Shown here one piece after another: positions 1-8,352 of a DNA stretch of 64,000 bases (positions within the stretch are counted from its first letter, which is position 1; each line of letters opens with the position of its first letter). The notes under the pieces were generated by a model. It had not been told where the DNA came from. It ran no database searches and saw only the letters and a program-made list of their open reading frames with translations. The stretch comes from Burkholderia sp. WP9 (GTDB lineage Bacteria > Pseudomonadota > Gammaproteobacteria > Burkholderiales > Burkholderiaceae). Made by a program: the position numbers and the translations under genes. The DNA lies in contig NZ_FNTG01000001.1 of the NCBI RefSeq assembly GCF_900104795.1, positions 1,922,001-1,986,000 on the forward strand. The letters are read 5' to 3'.

Positions 1-508
1 GCGCCACGCGCACGAGATACTGGTTCGGCGTGGTGTTCGTAAAGTCCTGCAACGCGTATTCGGGCGCAACCGCCGGATTGACCCAACGCTCTTCGAGCTG
101 CACCGGCTCGTCGTTTTCAAAATGCAGCACGCGCGAATGAAACACCGGGCTGCCCGCGCTCACCTGCATTTCCTCGGCGAGCGCTTCGTCGGCGATACTC
201 GCGCCGATGTGCAGCACGTTCGCCTGATAGCGATGACCGCGCGCGACGATTTCGTCGGAAATGCTGCGGATCGCCACCAGTGTCGATTCGTACTTGGGAC
301 GGGCCACGAAGGTGCCCGAACCTTGCACACGCGTAAGCACCTGCTCCGAAGTCAACTCACGCAATGCGCGGTTGACCGTCATGCGCGCAACGTTGAATTC
401 GCGCGCCAACTCGTTTTCGGAGGGCACCTGGTCGCCTTCGGCCCATTCGCCCGCATGGATGCGCGCGAGGATGAAGTCCTTGATGCCCTGATAGGCCGGT
501 GCGTTCAT
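1..508 (-). CDS. hutC: HutC-like histidine utilization repressor, GntR family (partial, 3' end outside window)
   Basis: GntR-family repressor that would block hut transcription until urocanate accumulates. The first 70 residues form the winged helix, with PSENELAREF and ARMTVNRALREL as the DNA-recognition part. They are followed by GSGTFVARPKYES and the start of the UTRA ligand domain (around residue 90 onward: HRYQANVLHIG, then PVFHSRVLHFEND). The start at 508 fits because an in-frame TAA, the hutH stop region, lies just upstream. It sits 24 bp after hutH on the same strand, so both are probably one transcript and HutC represses itself. TGTATATACA-type palindromes upstream of hutH support this. 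The C-terminal part lies beyond base 1. Naming rests on the hutH neighbour plus the HutC/FarR architecture. Confidence 0.9.
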   Translation of the reverse strand, partial: MNAPAYQGIKDFILARIHAGEWAEGDQVPSENELAREFNVARMTVNRALRELTSEQVLTRVQGSGTFVARPKYESTLVAIRSISDEIVARGHRYQANVLHIGASIADEALAEEMQVSAGSPVFHSRVLHFENDEPVQLEERWVNPAVAPEYALQDFTNTTPNQYLVRVA

Positions 509-532
509 TGGCTTGATATGCGTGCTTGAGAC

Positions 533-2056
533 TTACTGTTCGGACACGAAAGAGAACGGGCTCAGCTTCGCGATCGTGCCGTTCTGCACGAGACGCGTGA
601 CCGCCGCGATATCCGGTGCGAAGTAGTGGTCGAGCTCGTAATGCGCGACGTCCTTGCGCACTGCGTCCATCGCTTTCTGCAGGCTCGGGCTGGTCTTGTG
701 CGGCGCGCGCAGATCGACGCCTTGCGCGGCGGCGAGCAACTCGATCGACAGAATGTTCGCGGTGTTTTCAGCAATGTCGCCCAGCTTGCGCGCGGCGAAC
801 GTTGCCATCGACACGTGGTCTTCCTGATTCGCCGACGTGGGCAGCGAGTCGACCGATGCCGGATGCGCGAGCGTCTTGTTTTCCGAGGCGAGCGCGGCAG
901 CCGTGACGTGAGCGATCATGAAGCCCGAATTCACGCCACCGTCGCGCACGAGGAACGGCGGCAGGCCCGACAGCGTCGCGTCGATCAGCAGCGCGATGCG
1001 GCGTTCGGCGAGTGCGCCGATTTCAGCGGCGGCGAGCGCGAGGTTGTCGGCCGCGAAGGCAACCGGCTCCGCGTGGAAGTTACCGCCCGACAGCACTTCG
1101 CCGGTGTCGGGGAAAATCAGCGGATTGTCGGAGACGGCGTTCGCTTCGAGCAGCAGCACGTTGGCGGCGTGGCGCATCTGATCCAGACACGCGCCCATGA
1201 CTTGCGGCTGGCAGCGCAGGCTGTACGGGTCCTGCACCTTGTCGCAATCGGCGTGCGAGACGTTGATGCCCGAGCCTTGCAACAGCGAGCGGTATGCCTC
1301 GGCCGCGTCGATCTGGCCTTGATGGCCGCGCAGTTCGTGAATGCGCGCGTCGAACGGCTTGACCGAACCCATGGCCGCATCCACCGACAACGCGCCCGAC
1401 ACCAGCGCGGTGCGGTACAGGTCTTCAATGGCGAACATGTTATAGAGCGCGAGCGCGGTCGAAGCCTGCGTGCCGTTCAGCAGCGCCAGACCTTCCTTGG
1501 CTTGCAGCGTGAGCGGCTTGAGGCCGACGAGCGCGAGACCTTCGGTGGCCGGCATGCGCTCGCCCTTCGCGAACACTTCGCCGACGCCGAGCAGCACCGC
1601 CGACATATGCGCGAGCGGCGCGAGGTCGCCCGATGCGCCGACCGAACCCTTGACCGGAATCACCGGCAGCACGTCGGCGTTGTACAGCGTGATCAGCGCT
1701 TCCATCACTTCACGGCGAATGCCCGAATGGCCGCGGCCGAGGCTCGAGAGCTTCAGCGCGATCAGCAGACGCACGACCGGACGCGACATCGGCTCACCCA
1801 CGCCAACCGCGTGCGAGAGCACCAGGTTGCGCTGCAGCAGTTCGAGCTGGTCGTGCGGAATATGCGTGCTGGCGAGGCGCCCAAAACCCGTGTTGATGCC
1901 GTAGGCCGGCTCGCCCTTCGCGGCGATGTCGGCAACGGCTTGCGCGCAGGCGTCGATCGCGGCATGGCTGGCGGGATCGAGTTGCAGCGCGACGTGTTCG
2001 CGTGCGATCTGGCGCAGTTGCGGGAGGGTCAGGTGGCCGGGCTTCAGATTCATCAT
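533..2056 (-). CDS. hutH: Histidine ammonia-lyase
   Basis: Cytoplasmic lyase for the first step of histidine breakdown, L-histidine to trans-urocanate and ammonia. The protein has 507 residues, the usual length. The Ala-Ser-Gly triad that cyclises into the MIO electrophile is A141-S142-G143 in [12 protein letters not shown]. Other family signatures are [12 protein letters not shown] near the N terminus and [12 protein letters not shown] in the C-terminal half. I chose the ATG at 2056: AGGACGA lies just upstream and [15 protein letters not shown] matches the family start. A second ATG follows directly at 2053, and an in-frame upstream ATG at 2116 would swallow a HutC-like operator. It is the first gene of the hut operon, followed by hutC. 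Confidence 0.97.
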   Translation of the reverse strand: MMNLKPGHLTLPQLRQIAREHVALQLDPASHAAIDACAQAVADIAAKGEPAYGINTGFGRLASTHIPHDQLELLQRNLVLSHAVGVGEPMSRPVVRLLIALKLSSLGRGHSGIRREVMEALITLYNADVLPVIPVKGSVGASGDLAPLAHMSAVLLGVGEVFAKGERMPATEGLALVGLKPLTLQAKEGLALLNGTQASTALALYNMFAIEDLYRTALVSGALSVDAAMGSVKPFDARIHELRGHQGQIDAAEAYRSLLQGSGINVSHADCDKVQDPYSLRCQPQVMGACLDQMRHAANVLLLEANAVSDNPLIFPDTGEVLSGGNFHAEPVAFAADNLALAAAEIGALAERRIALLIDATLSGLPPFLVRDGGVNSGFMIAHVTAAALASENKTLAHPASVDSLPTSANQEDHVSMATFAARKLGDIAENTANILSIELLAAAQGVDLRAPHKTSPSLQKAMDAVRKDVAHYELDHYFAPDIAAVTRLVQNGTIAKLSPFSFVSEQ

Positions 2057-2067
2057 GGTTGTCGTCC

Positions 2068-2077
2068 TGTCTATACA
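2068..2077. promoter_or_regulatory. HutC-like operator, proximal (one mismatch)
   Basis: TGTCTATACA differs by one base from the 10-bp core TGTATATACA found at two further places upstream of hutH. It lies 11 bp before the hutH start codon, within the probable leader or promoter. HutC proteins are known to bind TGTATATACA-like palindromes. Assignment to this HutC is inferred. Confidence 0.55.
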
Positions 2078-2104
2078 ATTTGAAAGAAGTCTAGCGGCGT
2101 CGGC

Positions 2105-2116
2105 TTGTATATACAA
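2105..2116. promoter_or_regulatory. HutC-like operator, central (perfect palindrome)
   Basis: TTGTATATACAA is a perfect 12-bp palindrome about 48 bp upstream of the hutH start. It matches the palindromic HutC operator type, and its position between promoter and gene fits repression. Confidence 0.7.
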
Positions 2117-2247
2117 CTTGTTTTTGGAGGTTTTGGCCTAGGGGTTTCCATTAGGGCGAGATGCAGGCTTGGCTTGGATCTTGCCTTTGCGATGTCTTCA
2201 ATCGACCACCTGACGTGTAGCGCCTCTCCGCTTCGAAGATCTCAACT

Positions 2248-2257
2248 TGTATATACA
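2248..2257. promoter_or_regulatory. HutC-like operator, distal
   Basis: TGTATATACA, the same 10-bp core as at 2106, lies about 190 bp upstream of hutH. It may allow cooperative or looped repression with the other two sites. The rest of 2117-2357 holds no gene I can support. Confidence 0.6.
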
Positions 2258-2357
2258 CGTTCAAAAAGCGAGGCGCGAGGCGGACAAAAAGATTCCGGCC
2301 TCGACCGGTGACGACTCCGCGGCCATAAGAGCGTTATAGGCGAGGCGGCTCGCGGCG

Positions 2358-2393
2358 TAAAAAAGCCCGCGGACTCTGGCAAGCCGCGGGCTT
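2358..2393 (-). terminator. Rho-independent terminator of the LysR gene
   Basis: Read on the minus strand this is a 10-bp GC-rich stem (plus-strand arms 2363-2372 and 2384-2393) with an 11-nt loop, followed by a run of six T. It starts about 30 bp past the stop of the minus-strand LysR gene. Confidence 0.8.
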
Positions 2394-2423
2394 CGTATCA
2401 GGCGGATGAAGGGAATAACGCGG

Positions 2424-3320
2424 CTAAAGCTTCACGCGCGCCGCGATAAAGTCCAGAAAGCACTGCACGCGCCCCGCCAGCGACGCGCTCTGGTAATACA
2501 CCGCACTCACCCGCTGCCGCTCGTCGGCGAGCACGTTGCCGAGAATCGGTACGAGACGCTTCTCGCGCACGTCGGCGGCACTCATGAAGTCGGCCAGACA
2601 GGCGATGCCCCATCCCGTCAGCACCAGTTGCCGCAGTGTCTCGCCACTCGACGCGGTGATCGCCGGTTCGATCTTCAGCGTTTCGGAGCCGCCCTTGCGC
2701 CCTTCCCGCAACGGCCAGCGATTCAGATGCTCCGGTGCCGTGAAGCCGATCAGCCGATGTTCCCGCAAGGCTTCCACCGATCTGGGTTCGCCATATTCGG
2801 CCAGATACGCCGGGCTCGCGAGTACCCGCAGCTTGCTGGTCCCCAACGCACGCGCATGCAAGGTCGAATCCTGCAACTCGCCGATGCGGATCGCGATATC
2901 CACCTTCTGCTCCAGCAGATCCACGATCCGTTCGTTGCTGGTCAATTCCAGCCTGATCTCCGGATACAGGGCCGAAAACGCCGTCATATGCGGCGCCACG
3001 CAATGCAGCATGAAGGGCGACGCCGCATCGACACGCAAACGCCCCGAGGGCCGCTCGCGGCCGCGCGTGACGGACTCCTCGGCCTCTTCCATCGCGTGCA
3101 GGATGGCCCGGGCGCGCTGCAGGAAAGCTTCGCCCTCTTCGGTAAGCTGCAAACGGCGCGTCGTGCGCCGCACCAGCGCCGTATCCAGCTTCTTCTCCAG
3201 GCGCGTGAGCGCGCGGCTCACGCCCGAGACCGTTTGGCCCAGTTTTTCCGCAGCCGCGGTGATCGAGCCGCTGTCGATCACCGTGACGAACACCAGCAAC
3301 TCGTCAGTCGAAGTTTTCAT
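2424..3320 (-). CDS. LysR-family transcriptional regulator
   Basis: LysR regulator of about 298 residues. Residues 6-65 form the winged helix (SITAAAEKLGQTVSGVSRALTR is the helix-turn-helix region), followed by RRTTRRLQLTEEGEAF, a linker helix, and the periplasmic-binding-like effector domain. It is the CrgA/DsdC-like subgroup common in Burkholderiaceae. It is divergent from the epimerase gene with about 100 bp between them, and a perfect 9+9 inverted repeat lies there (3329-3348), so it probably controls that gene. The ATG at 3320 is preferred; an in-frame ATG at 3332 would put the start inside the palindrome. Neither has a strong ribosome-binding site. The effector is unknown. Confidence 0.88.
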   Translation of the reverse strand: MKTSTDELLVFVTVIDSGSITAAAEKLGQTVSGVSRALTRLEKKLDTALVRRTTRRLQLTEEGEAFLQRARAILHAMEEAEESVTRGRERPSGRLRVDAASPFMLHCVAPHMTAFSALYPEIRLELTSNERIVDLLEQKVDIAIRIGELQDSTLHARALGTSKLRVLASPAYLAEYGEPRSVEALREHRLIGFTAPEHLNRWPLREGRKGGSETLKIEPAITASSGETLRQLVLTGWGIACLADFMSAADVREKRLVPILGNVLADERQRVSAVYYQSASLAGRVQCFLDFIAARVKL

Positions 3321-3328
3321 TGTTGATT

Positions 3329-3348
3329 TCAAATCAAGTTTGATTTGA
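3329..3348. promoter_or_regulatory. Probable LysR operator (9+9 bp perfect inverted repeat)
   Basis: TCAAATCAA, then GT, then TTGATTTGA: a perfect inverted repeat between the LysR gene and the divergent epimerase gene. It is AT-rich in a GC-rich neighbourhood and sits next to the LysR start, as expected for an autoregulated divergent operator. Confidence 0.65.
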
Positions 3349-3426
3349 GACTAACACGCTTTTTGCGAGAATCAAGACGATGGATACTGCGTGCATGTCA
3401 TCGTGTTTCTCAACAAGGAGAACGAC

Positions 3427-4350
3427 TTGAAGATTTTCATCACTGGTGCAAGCGGTTTTATCGGCGGGTCCATTGCAGCGCATCTTGCGCGCGCCGGCCA
3501 CTCCGTCCGCGGTCTGATCCGCAACCCCGAACAGCGCGCCGAGCTGCAACGTCTGGGTATCGAACCCGTCATCGGTACGCTCGACGACAGCGCGTTGCTG
3601 ATCGCCGAAGCAAAAGCCGCCGACGCCGTCATCAATGCCGCGAGCAGCGACCATGAAGGCGCCGTGAAAGCGCTGATCGAAGGACTCGCCGGGTCCGGCA
3701 AAACGTTCCTGCACACGAGCGGTTCGAGCATTGTCGGCGATGCGTCCGGCGGCGAAGCGGGTCAGGCGCGCATCTATCACGAAGACGCGCTGCCCACGCC
3801 GACCGCCGACAAGGCCGCGCGCGTGGCCATCGATCAACTCGTGCTCGACGCCGCACAGCGGAACGTCCGCTCGGCCGTACTGTGCAACACGCTGATCTAC
3901 GGCCACGGTGCGGTCTCCGGCAGCGCGAGCGTGCAATTGCCGCGCCTCGTGCGTCAAACACTGAAGAGCGGCGTGGTGCGCCACGTGGGCAGCGGCGGCA
4001 ATATCTGGTCGAACGTGCATATCGACGACGTCGCCGAACTGTATCGCCTCGCTCTCGAAAACACGCCCGCGGGCACCTTCTACTTTGTGGAAAGCGGCGA
4101 GGCGTCGTTCCGCGACATGAGCGCCGCGATTGCGCGCACGATGGAGCTCGGCGAACCGCAAGACTGGCCGCTCGAAGAAGCGCAAAAGGAATGGGGCTAC
4201 GAAATGGCCTCGTATGGCCTCGGCTCGAACAGCCGCGTGCGCGGTGAGCGCGCCCGCAAGCTGCTTGGCTGGCAACCGAAGAGAACTTCCGTGATCGACT
4301 GGATCGAGCACGACATGATGTCCGCGAAGAAGGCTTCTACCGCGGCGTAA
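3427..4350 (+). CDS. NAD-dependent epimerase/dehydratase family protein (extended SDR)
   Basis: Extended short-chain dehydrogenase of about 307 residues, a cytoplasmic NAD(P)-dependent oxidoreductase of unknown substrate. The nucleotide-binding GASGFIGG begins at residue 7, and the family's downstream segment YGHGAVSGS and the central VINAASSD are visible. The start is the TTG at 3427: AAGGAG ends 6 bp before it and the nucleotide-binding strand KIFITGASG follows at once. An upstream ATG at 3391 lacks such a site. Its expression is probably set by the divergent LysR regulator through the inverted repeat at 3329-3348. The family covers sugar epimerases, dihydroflavonol-type reductases and others, so no substrate is claimed. 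Confidence 0.88.
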   Translation: MKIFITGASGFIGGSIAAHLARAGHSVRGLIRNPEQRAELQRLGIEPVIGTLDDSALLIAEAKAADAVINAASSDHEGAVKALIEGLAGSGKTFLHTSGSSIVGDASGGEAGQARIYHEDALPTPTADKAARVAIDQLVLDAAQRNVRSAVLCNTLIYGHGAVSGSASVQLPRLVRQTLKSGVVRHVGSGGNIWSNVHIDDVAELYRLALENTPAGTFYFVESGEASFRDMSAAIARTMELGEPQDWPLEEAQKEWGYEMASYGLGSNSRVRGERARKLLGWQPKRTSVIDWIEHDMMSAKKASTAA

Positions 4351-4459
4351 TCCATGTAAGCGCCGCCGTTGCGAATCCGTAAGCTCAACTCGATAGAATC
4401 GCGCTCACCTGATCGCGCGGCTCGACAAACCGGGTCGCGCATGAGCCCGGATTTGATCG

Positions 4460-4642
4460 ATGACTATGGCGCTGAATTTCGATTGGCTGACCAATCTGCT
4501 GGCGATTCTTTTCGTCGTGGCGTGTCTCTACGATGCACGCTACGACGAATACGGCACGTTGACGCTGTCGGCGGCCGCGATGGGGCTCGTCGTGATGGCG
4601 ATCGAAGTTTTCCTCAAGCCCGCTTTCGACATGTCGCTTTGA
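4460..4642 (+). CDS. Small membrane protein, unknown function
   Basis: Encodes 60 residues with two hydrophobic stretches (WLTNLLAILFVVACLY and LSAAAMGLVVMAIEVFL) separated by the charged DARYDEYGT, so probably a two-pass inner-membrane protein. There is no strong ribosome-binding site; the ATG at 4466 (MALNFDW) is an alternative start. It stands alone between the epimerase and a convergent permease. Codon use is normal for the region. I do not recognise a family. It could be a chance open frame, but the clean amphipathic layout argues for a gene. Confidence 0.5.
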   Translation: MTMALNFDWLTNLLAILFVVACLYDARYDEYGTLTLSAAAMGLVVMAIEVFLKPAFDMSL

Positions 4643-4694
4643 AGCGACAGCGCTTCGCATGTGACGCCGTGCATCGCGACGTCACACCTGTCGC

Positions 4695-4721
4695 GGTTGC
4701 GCGCACAACGAGCGCGCAACC
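4695..4721. terminator. Hairpin between convergent genes (possible bidirectional terminator)
   Basis: Perfect 10-bp stem GGTTGCGCGC / GCGCGCAACC with a 7-nt loop, between the small membrane protein gene and the end of the minus-strand permease. There is no long T run on either strand, so termination is inferred from structure and position only. Confidence 0.45.
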
Positions 4722-4727
4722 GTTTGA

Positions 4728-6083
4728 TCACACCGCGACTTCCGGCGGCGCCTGGCGAAAGCAGCGCGTAATCCAGCCGAGATAGCACAAGCCCAACACG
4801 AACCACACCGCGCCTAGCACCAGCGCCGTCTTCTCCAGACTCACCAGCAGCCACACGTCGGCGAGCGCGCCGGCCAACGGCAACAGCAGCCCGCCGATCA
4901 CGCCTATCGCGTTCGCACTGCCCCGCGCGTTGAAGAACTGACGGATCACGCACAGATTGACGGCCGTGAACGCAAGGAACGCACCGAAGTTGATGAACGA
5001 TGTCGAAGTGGCCACATCGAGCTTCAAGGCGACGAGACCGACAGCGCCCGCAATCGCGATGTTCAGCGCCGGCGTCTTGAACTTAGGATGCACGAAACCG
5101 AAGATGCGTTTGGGCAGCACTTCGTCACGGCCCATTGCATACAACAGACGTCCCACGCTCGCCTGCGCCGAGATGCCCGAGGCAAACTGCGCGAGAATCA
5201 GGCCCGCCAGAAACACCGTGACGAATATATCGCCACCCACTTTGCGCGCGACTTCGAAAGCCGCCGAATCCGGGTCCTTGAACACCGCGCCCGGGTGCGC
5301 GAGCTGCACGGTATAGGCCGCGATCACGAAGATCGCGCCGCCGATCAGCGCAATCAGCACGATGGCTCGCGGCATGGTCCTTTCGGGGGCGATGGTTTCT
5401 TCAGTCAGCGTCGAGACCGCGTCGAAGCCGAGATACGAATACGCGGCGATCGCCGCGCCCGCCATCGTCGCCGAGAACGGCACGTGCGGTTTGAAGAACG
5501 GCTCGGCCGACACGAGACCGCCAGGTCCGGCGGCCGCCGTCACATAGTGGCAGCACAGCACGACGAACAACGCGACGATCGCCAGTTGCACCACCATCAG
5601 CACGATGTTGAAGCGGTTCGCGAGTTCGATGCCGAGAATGTTCAACGCACTGGTCAGCACGATAAACGCGACGATCCAGATCCACGCCGGCACGTGCGGG
5701 AACGCGGCGCTCAGATACGCTGCGCCGATCAGCCAGATCACCATCGGCAGGAAGAAATAATCGAGCAAGGTGGCCCAGCCGATCATGAAGCCGAGATGCG
5801 GGTTGAAGGTCTTGCGCGTGTACGTGTAGGCCGAACCGGCCACCGGAAAGAGCCGCGCCAGTTTGCCGTAGCTGAGCGCGGTGAATACGATCGCGATCAG
5901 CGCGATCAGATAGGCGAGCGCCGCGGTGTCCTGGCTGGCGCTCGCCAGCACGCCATAGGTGCCGTAGACGATCAGCGGCGCCATGTAAGCCAGACCGAAT
6001 AGCAGGACCGACGGCAGGCCGAGTGTGCGCTTCAGGTGCGCGCTGCGTGGGGCCGCGGGTTCGGCGGCGGATGATGAAGTCAT
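4728..6083 (-). CDS. APC-superfamily permease, PuuP/PlaP (putrescine importer)-like
   Basis: Inner-membrane amino acid/polyamine permease of 451 residues with about 12 hydrophobic segments. It closely resembles E. coli PuuP/PlaP in LFGLAYMAPLIVYGTYG, FPVAGSAYTYTRK, NPHLGFMIGWATLLDYFFLP and YSYLGFDAVSTLTEET, so putrescine or a related amine is the likely cargo. The ATG at 6083 follows AGGAGA with a 7-bp gap. The longer reading from 6131 adds an arginine-rich stretch unlike the family and is not used. It lies downstream of a nitrilase-family amidase on the same strand (about 195 bp apart), which suggests uptake and hydrolysis of an amine or amide, but the pairing is circumstantial. Confidence 0.87.
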   Translation of the reverse strand: MTSSSAAEPAAPRSAHLKRTLGLPSVLLFGLAYMAPLIVYGTYGVLASASQDTAALAYLIALIAIVFTALSYGKLARLFPVAGSAYTYTRKTFNPHLGFMIGWATLLDYFFLPMVIWLIGAAYLSAAFPHVPAWIWIVAFIVLTSALNILGIELANRFNIVLMVVQLAIVALFVVLCCHYVTAAAGPGGLVSAEPFFKPHVPFSATMAGAAIAAYSYLGFDAVSTLTEETIAPERTMPRAIVLIALIGGAIFVIAAYTVQLAHPGAVFKDPDSAAFEVARKVGGDIFVTVFLAGLILAQFASGISAQASVGRLLYAMGRDEVLPKRIFGFVHPKFKTPALNIAIAGAVGLVALKLDVATSTSFINFGAFLAFTAVNLCVIRQFFNARGSANAIGVIGGLLLPLAGALADVWLLVSLEKTALVLGAVWFVLGLCYLGWITRCFRQAPPEVAV

Positions 6084-6278
6084 ACGGTGTCTCCTCTTGC
6101 GAATGGGCGAGCATCGTCCCGGGCGCGGCATGGCACGCGCCCCGGTCGAGCCGGGTCGATCGGACTTGCTGGCGGCGCGCGATTCGCGCCGATGGTCTTT
6201 GCCTGATGCGCCGGGCAGGTCCGCACCGCCGTTCAGGCGGCATGCCGGCCCGGTCGCGCGTCGGCCTGAACGTTCGCT

Positions 6279-7115
6279 TCAGCGCGCGCGAATCACGCGC
6301 GCACGTTGGCCGTGCGCGCCGTCTTCGGTGGCGAGATCGAGCGCAATGCGCGCGTCGTGCAGATAACGATAATGTTCGCGAGCGCCTTCGAGGCGCGCGC
6401 GCTCGAGCGTTGCGCGCAGCACGGTTTCCCGCTGGCCCGCGTCGCACACCACGTCGCCGAATGGATCGATCAATGCTGACTCGCCGGGAAACGTGAGGTT
6501 GTCGTCGCCGGAACCGATGCGATTGACTAGCGCGGCGAACATCTGGTTTTCCATGGCGCGCGCCACGATCGCCCGGCGGTGCACCGGCCCGAACGGGTCC
6601 ATGTTGCCGTTGGTCACGACCAGCAGATCGGCGCCCAGCGACGCAACCGCGCGTGCCGTTTCGGGAAATTCAATGTCGTAGCAGATCAGCAGACCGACCG
6701 TCATGCCTTTGAAGCTGCACACTTCGAAACGGTCGCCCGGTTCGAACACGCCGACGTCCGACGCCCACAGGTGGGTCTTGCGATAACGCAGCGCGATCTC
6801 GCCGCGTTCGTCGATCAACACGGTGGTGTTGAAAAAGCGGCTGCCGTCGCGCTCGGCGAGGCCCACCGCAACCGCCACGCGCGCTTCGCGCGCCGCGTCG
6901 CGCACGGCGCTCAACGAGGGGCCGTCGATCGGTTCTGCCACTTCGGCAACGTTATGCCGCGTCGGAAAGCCCGACAGCGTGGTTTCGGGAAACACGATCA
7001 GATCGGTTTCTGCCGAACGTTGGCCGATGATTTGCAGCACGCGTTGTACATTCGCGCCGCCGACACCTACCGCGCCATCCACGACGGGAATTTGCGCCAG
7101 TTCGAGTTGAAGCAT
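6279..7115 (-). CDS. Carbon-nitrogen hydrolase (nitrilase superfamily amidase)
   Basis: Cytoplasmic amidase-type enzyme of 278 residues. The Glu-Lys-Cys triad is visible: Glu in VFPETTLSGFP, Lys in RYRKTHLW and Cys in LLICYDIEFPE. A second conserved Glu lies in the FEPGDRFEV region. Such enzymes cleave amides or N-carbamoyl groups (the branch containing N-carbamoylputrescine amidase is one option). The ATG at 7115 has AGGAGA 5 bp upstream. Its leader runs straight into an array of four hairpin repeats (7126-7317). The neighbour downstream on the same strand is a putrescine-type permease, which would fit polyamine-related amide use. The substrate cannot be read from the sequence. Confidence 0.87.
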   Translation of the reverse strand: MLQLELAQIPVVDGAVGVGGANVQRVLQIIGQRSAETDLIVFPETTLSGFPTRHNVAEVAEPIDGPSLSAVRDAAREARVAVAVGLAERDGSRFFNTTVLIDERGEIALRYRKTHLWASDVGVFEPGDRFEVCSFKGMTVGLLICYDIEFPETARAVASLGADLLVVTNGNMDPFGPVHRRAIVARAMENQMFAALVNRIGSGDDNLTFPGESALIDPFGDVVCDAGQRETVLRATLERARLEGAREHYRYLHDARIALDLATEDGAHGQRARVIRAR

Positions 7116-7125
7116 TCTGTCTCCT

Positions 7126-7317
7126 GTCGACCAGAGTTAGCGCTTTAGCGCTTACTCTGGTCCCATGCACAGCGGTCGACCAGAGTTAGTGCTTTAGCAC
7201 TTACTCTGGTCCCATGCAAAGCGGTCGACCCGAGTTAGCGCTTTAGCTGTCGACCAGAGTTGGCGCTTTAGCGCTTACTCTGGTCCCATGCACAGCTCTT
7301 ACTCGGGTCCCATGCAA
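7126..7317. repeat. Array of four REP-like hairpin units, one nested inside another
   Basis: Units of 49 bp start at 7126 and 7175. A third starts at 7224 but is split after 7247 by a fourth complete unit (7249-7296) and resumes at 7297. Each unit begins GTCGACC, contains a 30-nt hairpin and ends TCCCATGCA. In unit 1 the stem pairs 7131-7137 with 7154-7160 and 7139-7144 with 7147-7152. Unit 2 replaces one C-G pair by T-A, and unit 3 replaces A-T by C-G near the stem base, so pairing is kept. The array fills the gap between the divergent amidase and LuxR genes and touches the amidase ribosome-binding site. Confidence 0.85.
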
Positions 7318-7453
7318 TATTGCTATCCATCCCGATTACCTTCGCGTTGAACGACAGCCGTTCTCGACCATCCCGCGATCAGGTTGGGCCTATTATTACC
7401 AGACATATTTTTGTCCGTAATTACCCTGCTGGGTTACCCTCATCGGAGCACGC

Positions 7454-8299
7454 ATGGAACTCGAATGGCGCGATCTGGCCTTTCATCGCGAGATCGGCGC
7501 GGTTATCGAAGCCCTCGATAGCACGCAATTCTGGACTCGCCTCACGCGCGCGCTCGAACGTTATGTCGCCTTCGACAATTGGGTCGCATTGCGCTTCACA
7601 GCGGGCGCGGCGCCGCTCGTGTGCGCCGAATCGCCGATGCCGGACGGCACCGTCGACACGATGTTCCAGGACTATCTGGCCGCGCTCTATCAACTCGATC
7701 CGTTTTATATCGCCGCCACCGAGAAACCCGCATCGGGCTTCGTCACGCTGGCCGATGTCGCACCGGACAACTTCTCGATGACCGATTACTACCAGCGGTA
7801 CTTCAGAAAAAATATCGTCGGCGACGAGGTGCACTTCAACTACATGATCGACGCGCAACACACGCTAGCCTTTTCGCTCGGCGCGACGCATCGTTATGCC
7901 GAGCGCGATCTGGCCGTGCTCGCGCTGTGCGCGCCGTGGGTGATCGCGCTGCTGCGGCAACGCTTGCCCTACGAGGCATTCGACGCTGCGCAGCCAGCCT
8001 CCAACGAAGCAGTCGCCGAGACGTTCACGGAATCGCTCGCCGCCACCGACGCCCCCGCCTACGCGGCGCGCTTCGAGCAGGTCGCGTCGGCGGGCGGTCG
8101 CGCCTCACTCACCGCGCGCGAAGTAGAAGTGGCGATGCTGACCTTGAGCGGATTTTCGACGCGCGCCATCGCGGAGAAACTGGCGATCTCGTTCGAGACC
8201 GTGCGCGCGCACAAGAAACACATCTATACGAAACTGAACGTCAATTCACAGTCGGAACTGTTCGCGCTGTTCTATGAAGCGGGGCGCCAGGGCGTATAA
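7454..8299 (+). CDS. LuxR-family transcriptional regulator
   Basis: Regulator of 281 residues. The C-terminal LuxR/FixJ helix-turn-helix spans about residues 218-275: LTAREVEVAMLTLSGF, then STRAIAEKLAISFETVRAHK and the second helix HIYTKLNVNSQSELF. The N-terminal 190 residues show no receiver aspartate pattern or clear acyl-homoserine-lactone signature. They are probably an unassigned sensory domain of the sort found in stand-alone LuxR proteins of Burkholderiaceae. It is divergent from the amidase/permease genes across the hairpin array and may regulate them. There is no LuxI-type synthase nearby. Confidence 0.85.
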   Translation: MELEWRDLAFHREIGAVIEALDSTQFWTRLTRALERYVAFDNWVALRFTAGAAPLVCAESPMPDGTVDTMFQDYLAALYQLDPFYIAATEKPASGFVTLADVAPDNFSMTDYYQRYFRKNIVGDEVHFNYMIDAQHTLAFSLGATHRYAERDLAVLALCAPWVIALLRQRLPYEAFDAAQPASNEAVAETFTESLAATDAPAYAARFEQVASAGGRASLTAREVEVAMLTLSGFSTRAIAEKLAISFETVRAHKKHIYTKLNVNSQSELFALFYEAGRQGV

Positions 8300-8352
8300 C
8301 GCCCCGCTCCTTTCTCGCAAGGTTGCGCTAGCGCTGCATTCTCCGCGCTCTA

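Noticed and set aside
626..2083. 485-codon plus-strand frame opposite hutH
   Set aside because: Antisense shadow: Arg/Gln/His-rich composition, while the minus strand is an unmistakable histidine ammonia-lyase.
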